DNA from: an uncultured Selenomonadales bacterium
Lineage (GTDB): Bacteria > Bacillota > Negativicutes > Selenomonadales > Selenomonadaceae
Assembly: GCA_946403735.1 (NCBI GenBank)
Contig: CAMJAZ010000072.1
Location: forward strand, 1 to 7,258
Reading direction: 5' to 3'
Length of the DNA stretch: 7,258 nucleotides
Shown: piece after piece, positions 1 to 5,835 of the stretch
Layout: every line of letters begins with the position of its first letter
Position numbering within the stretch: position 1 is the first letter of the stretch
Position numbers and translations under genes: made by a program
Notes under the pieces: model-generated
Told to the model about the DNA's origin: nothing
Databases searched by the model: none
The model's input: the letters and a program-made list of their open reading frames with translations, nothing else

Positions 1-1
1 T

Positions 2-469
2 AATTCCAAAAATTCAAATGATAATAAAAATGAAAATTCTAATTCAATTTCAGAGATCTATATTCAAAATTTTAATTCATATAAAAAATTAAAAGAAGAA
101 ACAAACTTATACTCAGGTTATATAAAATATTCTAATTTTAAATTGAGTTTTTTTCCAAATGAAGAAAACATGAATATATTTAAAAAAAAATGTATATACA
201 TTCCAGAATCATATACTTATTCTATATTCCAAGTTGATAAAATAAAAAATGCAAAAAATTTAATTCAAATATATTTAAAAGACAAAAGAATTTTTGAATT
301 TGAAACTGATTCAGTATTAAATTTACAAAGTAAAATTATTAGATTAACCAATCCAACAAATAATATTAATTATTATCAATATGCTTTATTTTATAAAAAA
401 AAATATTAAAATAATTTATTAATTAATGGTTGGGAAATATATGATTATCATAATGAATTTTATCGTCAA
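2..469 (+). CDS. Partial eukaryotic (ciliate-like) myotubularin-family protein, PH-GRAM region, with in-frame TAA at 407-409
   Basis: The frame is open from the first bases, so the 5' end is missing. It begins with an Asn/Ser-rich low-complexity stretch, then a beta-rich segment that fits the PH-GRAM domain of myotubularin-related phosphoinositide phosphatases. The landmarks are 'SNFKLSF' near 130-150, an IP..I..I turn, 'IYLKDKRIFEF' (family: xxCKDxRNLRF) and 'YALFYKKKY' (family: LFAFxYKExF) just before a TAA at 407-409. Read through that TAA, the frame gives 'NGWEIYD' (425-445) and then HNEFYRQ, matching the family's NGWxxYDxxxEYxRQG, which directly follows the GRAM domain. The catalytic phosphatase domain would lie beyond the joint and is absent. 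PH-GRAM domains bind phosphoinositides on endosomal membranes. Asn bias, very low G+C and TAA read as Gln suggest a ciliate. Alternatives are another code-variant protist, a pseudogene or a sequencing error. The family call comes from remembered motifs, not a search. Confidence 0.6.
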
Positions 470-1063
470 AATTTCCGCGCAGAAGATTTCCTCACTAAAA
501 ATTTCCGCTGAAAAAATTTTTCGTACGGGATCGCGCTGAACATTGCTTGCCGCTTTGAACGTCGAAAAATTATGTTCGCCAATCAACACGTTCAACGCCG
601 TTTTCATTTTGTCAACGTCAAGCGCGTATGGAATATGCCACGTAAACCGCGCAGTGAATGGATTTAACGTCGCGCCGCGCTGAATTCTATAAATGTAAGC
701 TTTACTTTTTGCACTGTGCAACGCGCTAAAATTTCTGTCAGCTTCCCACGCCTTTTTAACCACAATGTCAGGCGGTAAAACGCTACTTGCCGCTAGCGGA
801 ATTTTTTCAACGTCAATTCGTCCGTCAGTAAAAAAATTTACAACTTGCCCAAGCGCATGAACGCCAGTATCAGTACGCCCCGACGCCGTAATTTCAATTC
901 TTTCACCGAAAATTTTTGCCAGCTTATCTTCCAAAATATTTTGTACGGCAACGCTAGGGAAATTTTGCCGCTGAAAGCCGTTGTAGTTCGTGCCGTCATA
1001 AGCAACAATCAACGCAATATTTCTTCGCCGCGATTTCATTTCAGCTTTACTTGTCGTCTTCAT
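419..1063 (-). CDS. truA: tRNA pseudouridine(38-40) synthase TruA, C-terminus lost at the junction
   Basis: TruA converts uridines 38-40 of the tRNA anticodon arm to pseudouridine in the cytoplasm. The N-terminal half is typical: 'IALIVAYDGTNYNGFQRQ' (residues 16-33), then the catalytic loop 'SGRTDTGVHALGQV' with nucleophile Asp65, and later 'SKAYIYRI' and 'HNFSTFKA'. From residue about 196-202 the match stops. The usual next block (GNGFLYxMVR) and roughly the last 45-60 residues are replaced by 'FIMIIIYFPTIN', which is the antisense of the ciliate-like sequence. The TAA stop at 421-419 is therefore accidental and the bacterium's own truA was presumably intact. The ATG at 1063 overlaps the amidase stop (ATGA), suggesting translational coupling. 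Met9 is an alternative start, since residues 1-10 are extra and the Shine-Dalgarno is weak. Confidence 0.9.
   Translation of the reverse strand: MKTTSKAEMKSRRRNIALIVAYDGTNYNGFQRQNFPSVAVQNILEDKLAKIFGERIEITASGRTDTGVHALGQVVNFFTDGRIDVEKIPLAASSVLPPDIVVKKAWEADRNFSALHSAKSKAYIYRIQRGATLNPFTARFTWHIPYALDVDKMKTALNVLIGEHNFSTFKAASNVQRDPVRKIFSAEIFSEEIFCAEILTIKFIMIIIYFPTIN
455..480. other. Junction between eukaryote-like and bacterial DNA
   Basis: Left of about 455 the + strand reads as myotubularin. Right of about 480 the minus strand reads as TruA with bacterial composition (gcgccg-type triplets). The bases in between fit both: + strand codons give F-Y-R-Q-N-F and minus strand codons give E-I-L-T-I-K, so the breakpoint cannot be placed more exactly and may sit in a short microhomology. 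CGT for Arg, unusual in very AT-rich ciliate genes, hints that bacterial sequence may begin by about 463. No insertion-sequence ends or target duplications are visible. An assembly or library chimera is more likely than a natural insertion. Confidence 0.7.
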
Positions 1064-1764
1064 GCTCGTCTAAGTGCGCGTTCAACGTTGCCAACGAGTT
1101 CAGGCAAGCGCGGATAAAAGTTGTAGCCAGGACAAGCCGTGTCGCATAAATCCCTATGTCCGAAAATTGTTTCACGCGAAGGAATTATATCGTAGTGATG
1201 ACAAAGCGCGGCTACTAACATTTCCGCCGATAAAACCTGCGCGGCAGATGGTACGCCAATATCAAAATTTCCAGTCATACAAATTCCAACGGTGTATCGA
1301 TTATGCGCGTAAGCATGAGCGCCAATTCTGTCAATCGGTCGCGCTCTGTCAATCGTGCCGTCTTGATGTACGATAAAGTGATAGCCAACGCCAGCCCAGC
1401 CGTTGCCTAAATGTAAATCGTGAATCGCCTTTAAACTCATATCTCCATTGTACGTCATTCCCGCGTGATGAACGACGATTGCACTTGTAAAGCGTCGCTG
1501 ATCCATAAAGCTGGCGAAGTTCAAATTTTGTTTGCCGATTTTCAATTCTGCAAGCGGCTTGAACCTGCGAATACGCGGCATTTCAAACGGTAAAATTTCT
1601 TTCGCCTCTTGAACTGGATCTAAAAAAGTTTCTTCAAGCGGAATAATTTTTTCTTCACCAACTTTTTCAGCGGCTTCAGCAAACGGCGCAATTCCCAAAA
1701 CTGCCGCGCCAGTTAAAATTTTCGTAGCCATATTTATAAAATTTCTTCTAGTAAAATTTTTCAT
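1060..1764 (-). CDS. Tat-exported N-acetylmuramoyl-L-alanine amidase (Amidase_2/PGRP fold)
   Basis: This is a zinc amidase predicted to cut the bond between MurNAc and L-Ala of peptidoglycan outside the cytoplasmic membrane. Residues 1-31 form a twin-arginine signal (TRRNFI at 5-10, hydrophobic run 14-28, AEA cleavage site near 31/32), so it should be exported folded. The catalytic domain spans about 93-215: 'VVHHAG' (His99/His100), 'GVGYHFIVHQDGTI' (126-138, including Tyr128), 'GHRD' (His203) and 'TACPG' (Cys211). These fit the His-His-Cys zinc site of the Amidase_2/PGRP family. No separate cell-wall binding domain is present. An in-frame TAA lies directly before the ATG, which fixes the start. 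The gene is first in a pair with truA, 4-nt ATGA overlap. The divergent neighbour also acts on the cell wall. The exact bond cleaved is inferred from the family. Confidence 0.9.
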   Translation of the reverse strand: MKNFTRRNFINMATKILTGAAVLGIAPFAEAAEKVGEEKIIPLEETFLDPVQEAKEILPFEMPRIRRFKPLAELKIGKQNLNFASFMDQRRFTSAIVVHHAGMTYNGDMSLKAIHDLHLGNGWAGVGYHFIVHQDGTIDRARPIDRIGAHAYAHNRYTVGICMTGNFDIGVPSAAQVLSAEMLVAALCHHYDIIPSRETIFGHRDLCDTACPGYNFYPRLPELVGNVERALRRA

Positions 1765-1800
1765 TTAATTAGACGCCGTGAAAGCGTCATCGTCCCCCTA
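1764..1800 (-). promoter_or_regulatory. Amidase leader: distant Shine-Dalgarno, hairpin and 9-codon mini-ORF
   Basis: Read on the minus strand, AGGGGG (1799-1794) is the only good ribosome-binding sequence, but it lies about 29 nt before the amidase ATG. A perfect 5-bp hairpin, GACGC/GCGTC with a 7-nt loop (1788-1772), fills the gap and could bring the two closer. A mini-ORF starts at ATG 1790-1788, encodes MTLSRRLIK and stops at TGA 1763-1761, overlapping the amidase start as ATGA. Either coupling from the mini-ORF or structural shortening could explain the odd spacing. All of this is seen in the sequence; function is inference. No convincing minus-strand promoter was found upstream. Confidence 0.45.
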
Positions 1801-1835
1801 ATCAAAAGTTTTCTGAAAAAAATTTGAAAATCAAC

Positions 1836-1864
1836 TTGCCCATAATGAAAATTTAGTTTAAAAT
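1836..1864 (+). promoter_or_regulatory. Sigma-70-type promoter for the deacetylase gene
   Basis: TTGCCC (1836-1841), a 17-nt spacer and TAAAAT (1859-1864) match a housekeeping promoter well. Transcription would start near 1871, giving a leader of about 70 nt. A 7-bp inverted repeat, AACTTGC (1833-1839) and GCAAGTT (1871-1877), brackets it and could be an operator, though 7 bp may be chance. Confidence 0.55.
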
Positions 1865-1903
1865 GACGTTGCAAGTTTACCAAAAAGAAAATTTTTTGTA
1901 AAG

Positions 1904-1933
1904 AAAGGGGAGCGACTGCGTAAACGTAGCCGC
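1904..1933 (+). promoter_or_regulatory. Deacetylase leader: distant Shine-Dalgarno followed by a hairpin
   Basis: AAAGGGGAG (1904-1912) is a strong Shine-Dalgarno but ends 30 nt before the ATG at 1943. Between them, 1912-1919 pairs with 1926-1933 (one A-C mismatch, one G-U, loop GTAAAC). Folding would leave about 9 nt from the stem to the ATG. A short ORF (ATG 1935, codons MML) ends in TGA overlapping the start as ATGA. An in-frame CTG at 1916 close to the Shine-Dalgarno is a less likely start. Confidence 0.45.
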
Positions 1934-1942
1934 TATGATGTT

Positions 1943-2911
1943 ATGAGAAGTAAGCGAAGACTTTTTAGCATAATGTTTTTGGCAGTATTGCTTGCCACTG
2001 GATTTATTTGGAACGAATTGAGCGACGAAAAAACGTCGTCGGCAAAGTCACTTCAAACGCCGTCCACTGAAAAATTTACTAAAGCTGTCGAAGTTGAACC
2101 TTCTGCCGAAGTCACGCCGCCCGTTGAAGTTGCACAGCCTGTTGAAAATGTTCCGCAGTCCGACCAATTCATTATCGCTAATCAAGATTTTTCTAATCTT
2201 CAACTGTACGAATACAACAAGCCTGTCTACGATTCATATGGATTTTGGCAACGGCAGGAAGGCGGTATGGCGACTGTCATTCCTGATCTTCAGCCTTACT
2301 ACGGCGAACATATCGTTTACTTGACTTTCGACGATGGACCAGATAATAAAAATACGCCGCAGATTTTAGATATTCTGCGCAATGAAAATGTTCCCGCCAC
2401 TTTCTACGTCTTAGGTGCAATGGTTGAAAAAAATCCTGAAGTTTTAAAAAGAATTTTTAATGAAGGTCATGCGATTGGCAACCACAGCTACAATCACAAT
2501 TATAATGAGCTTTACAGTTCGCCTTGGAATTTTATTGAACAGTTCCAACGTACTGACGAAATTATTATGTCACAAATCGGCGTTCGTCCGCTGATAATTC
2601 GTGCGCCAGGTGGAACTTACGGCGCATTTAATCAAGATTATTGGGATATGGTAAAATCCAGCGGCTACGTTGAACACGACTGGAATGTAAGTTCAGGTGA
2701 CGCCACGCCAAAAGGGGCTACTGCTAGCGAAGAAATTAATAACATTATCAGCCAGATTAACACGTACAATTTCAAATCGGCTATCGTGCTAATGCATTCG
2801 ACCGCCGCGAAAGATGAAACTGTTAAAGCATTGCCCGATATTATTCATTTCTTCAAGGAACGCGGATATACTTTCGGCGTCATAACTCCAATGACTCCAA
2901 CGCCTTGGTAA
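1943..2911 (+). CDS. Membrane-anchored polysaccharide deacetylase (NodB/CE4 family), PgdA-like
   Basis: This is a metal-dependent deacetylase, probably removing N-acetyl groups from peptidoglycan sugars at the cell surface. A basic N-terminus and hydrophobic segment (residues 7-23) form an uncleaved anchor or signal. Residues 30-75 are a Pro/Glu/Val-rich linker with imperfect PVEV repeats. The NodB domain covers about 123-315 with all five CE4 motifs: 'LTFDDGP' (Asp130, Asp131), 'HSYNH' (metal ligands His181, His185), 'RAPGG' (220-224), 'DWNVSSGD' (Asp247, Trp248) and 'LMHS' (His285). The full set indicates an active enzyme. It is divergent from the peptidoglycan amidase, with 178 bp between them, and its TAA abuts the stop of rlmH. 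ATG at 1943 is chosen because it leads into the basic, hydrophobic signal; the distant Shine-Dalgarno leaves some doubt. Substrate (GlcNAc, MurNAc or another polymer) cannot be told from the sequence. Confidence 0.9.
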   Translation: MRSKRRLFSIMFLAVLLATGFIWNELSDEKTSSAKSLQTPSTEKFTKAVEVEPSAEVTPPVEVAQPVENVPQSDQFIIANQDFSNLQLYEYNKPVYDSYGFWQRQEGGMATVIPDLQPYYGEHIVYLTFDDGPDNKNTPQILDILRNENVPATFYVLGAMVEKNPEVLKRIFNEGHAIGNHSYNHNYNELYSSPWNFIEQFQRTDEIIMSQIGVRPLIIRAPGGTYGAFNQDYWDMVKSSGYVEHDWNVSSGDATPKGATASEEINNIISQINTYNFKSAIVLMHSTAAKDETVKALPDIIHFFKERGYTFGVITPMTPTPW

Positions 2912-3355
2912 TTAATAATGATACGGTTCGCCGCGATTTATTTTGAAGGCACGGTAAATTTGTTCAACGATTATAAGCCGCGCCATTTGATGAGTGAAAG
3001 TCATCTTCGACAAGCTTAACCGAAAATTTGCCGCTTGCCGTACTTCGTCACTCAAGCCGAATGCGCCGCCAATTAAAAATGTTATGTCAGATACGCCGCG
3101 CAGTGTTAAATCTGAAATTTTTTCTGCCAACTGTTCAGAAGTCAATTCAACGCCCGCCACGTCCAACACGATTAAAAATGAATCGCGCGGCACTTGCGCT
3201 AAAAGTTTTTTCCCTTCTTCGTCAACTGTTCGACACTCGGAAATTTCCCGCACGTCGACTTTGGCGAAGTTTTTTATTCTGCGCAAATATTCTTCAACGC
3301 CTTCAACTAAGAATTTTTCCTTAAGCTTGCCGATTGTTACTACATTAATTTTCAT
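2912..3355 (-). CDS. rlmH: 23S rRNA (pseudouridine1915-N3)-methyltransferase RlmH
   Basis: RlmH is a SPOUT-class, SAM-dependent methyltransferase, dimeric in known members, that methylates pseudouridine 1915 in helix 69 of 23S rRNA on assembled ribosomes. The 147-residue protein has the family marks: 'MKINVVTIGK' start, 'LDVAG' (64-68), 'FLIGGAFGL' (93-101, the SAM-site glycines), 'LSLSKMTFTHQMARL' (113-127, knot region), 'EQIYRAFKI' and the C-terminal 'PYHY'. It is slightly shorter than E. coli RlmH (about 155), the loss being in the loop near 42-50. The Shine-Dalgarno is weak (GAG at 3366-3364). It is divergent from the two-TM gene at 3411 and convergent with the deacetylase, with no bases between their stop codons. 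Confidence 0.95.
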   Translation of the reverse strand: MKINVVTIGKLKEKFLVEGVEEYLRRIKNFAKVDVREISECRTVDEEGKKLLAQVPRDSFLIVLDVAGVELTSEQLAEKISDLTLRGVSDITFLIGGAFGLSDEVRQAANFRLSLSKMTFTHQMARLIIVEQIYRAFKINRGEPYHY

Positions 3356-3410
3356 TTCATTTTCTCAAACTTTCTGCTAAAATATAAAAAATTTTTTCAG
3401 GAGTAAAATT

Positions 3411-4040
3411 ATGTTGTATGGACTTTCAATCGTCGCATTTGCCGCACTGTTCGCGATATATAAATTTTTGCCGAATAAAAAAATTTTCCCGTACCTTTGC
3501 ATTGCGTTGTTAATGGTCTTCGCCGCGTCGTCATTCATACAGAATCGACATAGCAAGGAAGTTATGACGCGTACACAAATTGAAGAGTTGCAACACCGTC
3601 AAAAAATTTTCGGCGATTGGTACGCGGAATATCAAAAAGATATTAATCAGCTTGATCGAAATTGGCAACGTTATTATAGCATTGTTGAAACGTTGAAGAC
3701 GGCGGAAGTTTATGAGTACACGATTTATGAACAGTTGATAGATTTGGAGCGTGAAACTGTCGATGAGAAAAGAAAAATTTATGCGTTGAATGTTCCAGAC
3801 GATTTAGACGAAGAAAGCCGTGAACTTTTAGCGCGTGTCATAACAAAAACTAAAGCCTACGCCGATGCGCAGGCCAAAACTATTTCTTTGACACGTCAAG
3901 CCGCCAATCCCGAAATTGTCACTGACTTGAACGTTATGAACAAACGAATTAATGAAATTACAATTCGCGAATCGCCAGCAGGACTTTTCACGGCAACGGA
4001 AATTTCTGCCATTCGTAACATTTTAGGCGATAGAGAATAA
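3411..4040 (+). CDS. Two-TM membrane protein of unknown function
   Basis: I do not recognise this family. Residues 2-20 and 25-43 are hydrophobic and make a tight membrane hairpin joined by PNKK. If the short basic turn is cytoplasmic, both termini would face outward, but the topology is uncertain. The rest (about 45-209) is soluble, charged and predicted helical: a long Gln/Glu/Arg-rich helix at 50-125 rich in aromatics (W70, Y71, Y74, W85, Y88, Y89, Y101, Y103, Y106), then a second helical stretch at 134-165 and a tail with 'ESPAGLFTATEISAIRNIL'. No enzyme motif or cysteine cluster was seen. AGGAG (3399-3403) sits 7 nt before the ATG, so the start is well supported. A weak -10-like TAAAAT lies at 3378-3383. 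Its neighbours give no clear job. Confidence 0.8.
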   Translation: MLYGLSIVAFAALFAIYKFLPNKKIFPYLCIALLMVFAASSFIQNRHSKEVMTRTQIEELQHRQKIFGDWYAEYQKDINQLDRNWQRYYSIVETLKTAEVYEYTIYEQLIDLERETVDEKRKIYALNVPDDLDEESRELLARVITKTKAYADAQAKTISLTRQAANPEIVTDLNVMNKRINEITIRESPAGLFTATEISAIRNILGDRE

Positions 4041-4043
4041 TTG

Positions 4044-4128
4044 AATTAAAAATTCTTAATTCTTAATTTTTAATTAGCTATTAGCTGGTAGCTTGTATAT
4101 TTCTTAATTCTTAATTCTTAATTAATTT
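4044..4128. repeat. Heptanucleotide tandem array between convergent genes
   Basis: About ten 7-nt units run from 4053: TTCTTAA twice, TTTTTAA, TTAGCTA, TTAGCTG, GTAGCTT, a 6-nt slipped unit, then TTCTTAA three times (4101, 4108, 4115) and a degenerate last unit. The left edge also forms a perfect AT-only inverted repeat: 4044-4054 pairs with 4065-4075 across a 10-nt loop. It fills nearly all the space between the stop codons of the two-TM gene and the acyl-CoA synthetase. It resembles the short tandemly repeated sequences known from several bacterial genomes. With no GC core it is a poor intrinsic terminator. Confidence 0.75.
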
Positions 4129-5764
4129 ACCCTCTGGTCTCCTGCGCTACAAGTTTATCTGCGCCGTAACGTTTCCTAAGTGTCGGCTTTTCAATCTTGC
4201 CAGTAGCATTGCGCGGAATATCGGCGAAAATAATTTTCTTCGGACGCTTATAACGCGGCAGTTCAAGGCAGAATGTATTAATCTCCTCTTCACTGCAAGT
4301 CATACCGTCTTTAATTTCAACAATCGCCGCGCTAATTTCGCCCAGACGTCTATCAGGCAAGCCGATAACTGCAACGTCTTTAATCTTGTCGAACTTGTGG
4401 AGGAAGTCTTCAATTTGCACGGGATAAATATTTTCGCCGCCGCTGACGATAACGTCTTTTTTTCTGTCGACAAGGAAAATAAATCCGTCTTCGTCTTTGT
4501 ACGCCATATCGCCAGTTAAAAGCCAATCGCCTTTCAAAACTTCCGCCGTAGCTTTTTCATCATTGTAGTAGCAAGTCATCACGCCAGGACCTTTTACGCA
4601 TAATTCGCCAACGTCGCCTTGCTTGACTTCTACGCCGTTTTCATCAACAATTTTGCACTGCCAACGATAACCAGGAATGCCGATCGCTCCAACTTTATGA
4701 ATATTTTCCAATCCCAAATGTACGCAACCAGGTCCAGTTGATTCAGACAAGCCGTAGTTCGTATCGTATTCGTGATTCGGAAAATATTTTTTCCAGTGCT
4801 TAATCAAACTCGGCGGAACGGGTTGAGCGCCAATGTGCATAAGCCGCCACTGTGAAAGTTCATAATCGGAAATTTTTACCTTGCCGCTGTCCAATGCGTC
4901 AACAATATCTTGAGCCCAAGGAACTAAAAGCCAGACGATTGTACAATGTTCCTTCGATACGGCGTCTAAAATAATTTCAGGCTTTGTACCTTTCAACAAA
5001 ACTGCGCGGCTACCAGCGACTAAACTTCCCATCCAATGAAATTTTGCGCCAGTATGATAAAGCGGCGGTATACATAAAAAGCAATCGTCACGTCCTGTAA
5101 GATGATGTTTCTGTTCCATTTGCGCGGCTTGAGTCAAGCTTTGATGTTTATGTAAAATTGCCTTAGGAAATCCTGTCGTGCCAGATGAAAAATAAATTGC
5201 GCCAAAATCATCGTCGGTAATTTCTTCAATGTTAGGCTTTGTACTCGGGCAATTCTCAACAAGTAAATGATAACTTTCAGCGAAGGTCGGGCAGTTGTCG
5301 CCAACGTAAATTAAAAGTCTGCCGTGAGATAATCTTTCAGCATTAGTTTCAATTCTGCCGATAAATTCAGGACCAAAAATAATTACGTCGACTTGTGCCA
5401 GCTCCGCGCAGTACAAAATTTCTTTGGCGTCGTAGCGGAAATTGAACGGTACGGCAATAGCGCCAGTTTTCAAAATGCCGAAGTAAATCGGTAACCAATC
5501 AAGGCAGTTGTACATAATGATAGCAACTTTGTCGCCTTTTTTTACGCCGCGTTCCAGTAAAAAGTTTGCGCAACGGTTAGCCTTTTCATTGAAGACGCGC
5601 CAAGTAATTTCTCTGCGGTACGGCTGGAAACGATCTGATTCAATCAAACTAAATTCTTTCCAACTCATACGGCGTCCGTCATGTTCGGCGGGATTTAATT
5701 CTACAAGCGCAATTTCATCACCGTACAATTCGGCGTTGCGCTCTAAGTATTCCATAACTGGCAA
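4127..5764 (-). CDS. AMP-binding acyl-CoA synthetase/ligase (class I adenylate-forming), substrate unknown
   Basis: The family activates a carboxylic acid with ATP to an acyl-AMP and then usually transfers it to CoA, in the cytoplasm. All core motifs are present: P-loop 'YFSSGTTGFPKA' (191-202), 'NYGLSES' (336-342), 'TGD' (Asp419), 'LVDRKKDVIVSGGENIYP' (431-448) and the C-terminal 'NATGKIEK' with catalytic Lys523. At 545 residues it is near the usual length of 500-550. The N-terminus carries an extra stretch of about 20 residues: 'GRRMSWKEF' (30-38) is followed by the similar 'RREITWRVF' (50-58), where relatives generally have one such strand. A TTG start at 5764 is chosen because GGAGG (5778-5774) lies 9 nt upstream; ATG at 5755 is an alternative, 18 nt away. 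It follows the ABC gene by 59 bp with its own possible promoter. Medium- or long-chain fatty acids are plausible, but the sequence does not decide. Confidence 0.88.
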   Translation of the reverse strand: MPVMEYLERNAELYGDEIALVELNPAEHDGRRMSWKEFSLIESDRFQPYRREITWRVFNEKANRCANFLLERGVKKGDKVAIIMYNCLDWLPIYFGILKTGAIAVPFNFRYDAKEILYCAELAQVDVIIFGPEFIGRIETNAERLSHGRLLIYVGDNCPTFAESYHLLVENCPSTKPNIEEITDDDFGAIYFSSGTTGFPKAILHKHQSLTQAAQMEQKHHLTGRDDCFLCIPPLYHTGAKFHWMGSLVAGSRAVLLKGTKPEIILDAVSKEHCTIVWLLVPWAQDIVDALDSGKVKISDYELSQWRLMHIGAQPVPPSLIKHWKKYFPNHEYDTNYGLSESTGPGCVHLGLENIHKVGAIGIPGYRWQCKIVDENGVEVKQGDVGELCVKGPGVMTCYYNDEKATAEVLKGDWLLTGDMAYKDEDGFIFLVDRKKDVIVSGGENIYPVQIEDFLHKFDKIKDVAVIGLPDRRLGEISAAIVEIKDGMTCSEEEINTFCLELPRYKRPKKIIFADIPRNATGKIEKPTLRKRYGADKLVAQETRG

Positions 5765-5807
5765 TAAATTCGACCTCCATTGTAGCTTTTAGGAAATTTT
5801 AATACTA

Positions 5808-5835
5808 ATACTATACCTACTTATTAAAGTTTCAA
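5808..5835 (-). promoter_or_regulatory. Possible promoter for the acyl-CoA synthetase gene
   Basis: On the minus strand TTGAAA (5835-5830), which lies in the last codons of the ABC gene, is followed after 16 nt by TAGTAT (5813-5808). The TAGTAT hexamer is repeated in tandem at 5807-5802. No terminator separates the two genes, so cotranscription from the ABC promoter is also possible. Confidence 0.4.

Noticed and set aside
143..409. A small bacterial gene starting at TTG 143 and ending at TAA 407
   Set aside because: The frame is already open from position 2, there is no Shine-Dalgarno before 143, composition is unlike the bacterial part, and family homology continues past the TAA.
419..470. 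A frameshift explaining the odd truA C-terminus (another minus-strand frame gives YDNHIFPN, loosely like the TruA GNGFLY block)
   Set aside because: The + strand reading NGWEIYDYHNEFYRQ matches myotubularin far better and explains the same bases, so this is foreign sequence, not frameshifted truA.
845..1376. Open frames on the + strand across 845-1117 and 1074-1376
   Set aside because: They lie antisense to truA and the amidase, whose family motifs are intact, and their translations have no recognisable features.
2994..3380. Two + strand open frames opposite rlmH
   Set aside because: They are antisense shadows of a complete, motif-bearing rlmH gene with no initiation signals of their own.
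4053..4128. CRISPR array or rho-independent terminator in the repeat region
   Set aside because: Units are 7 nt without spacers, and the hairpin is AT-only without a GC core, so neither call fits.
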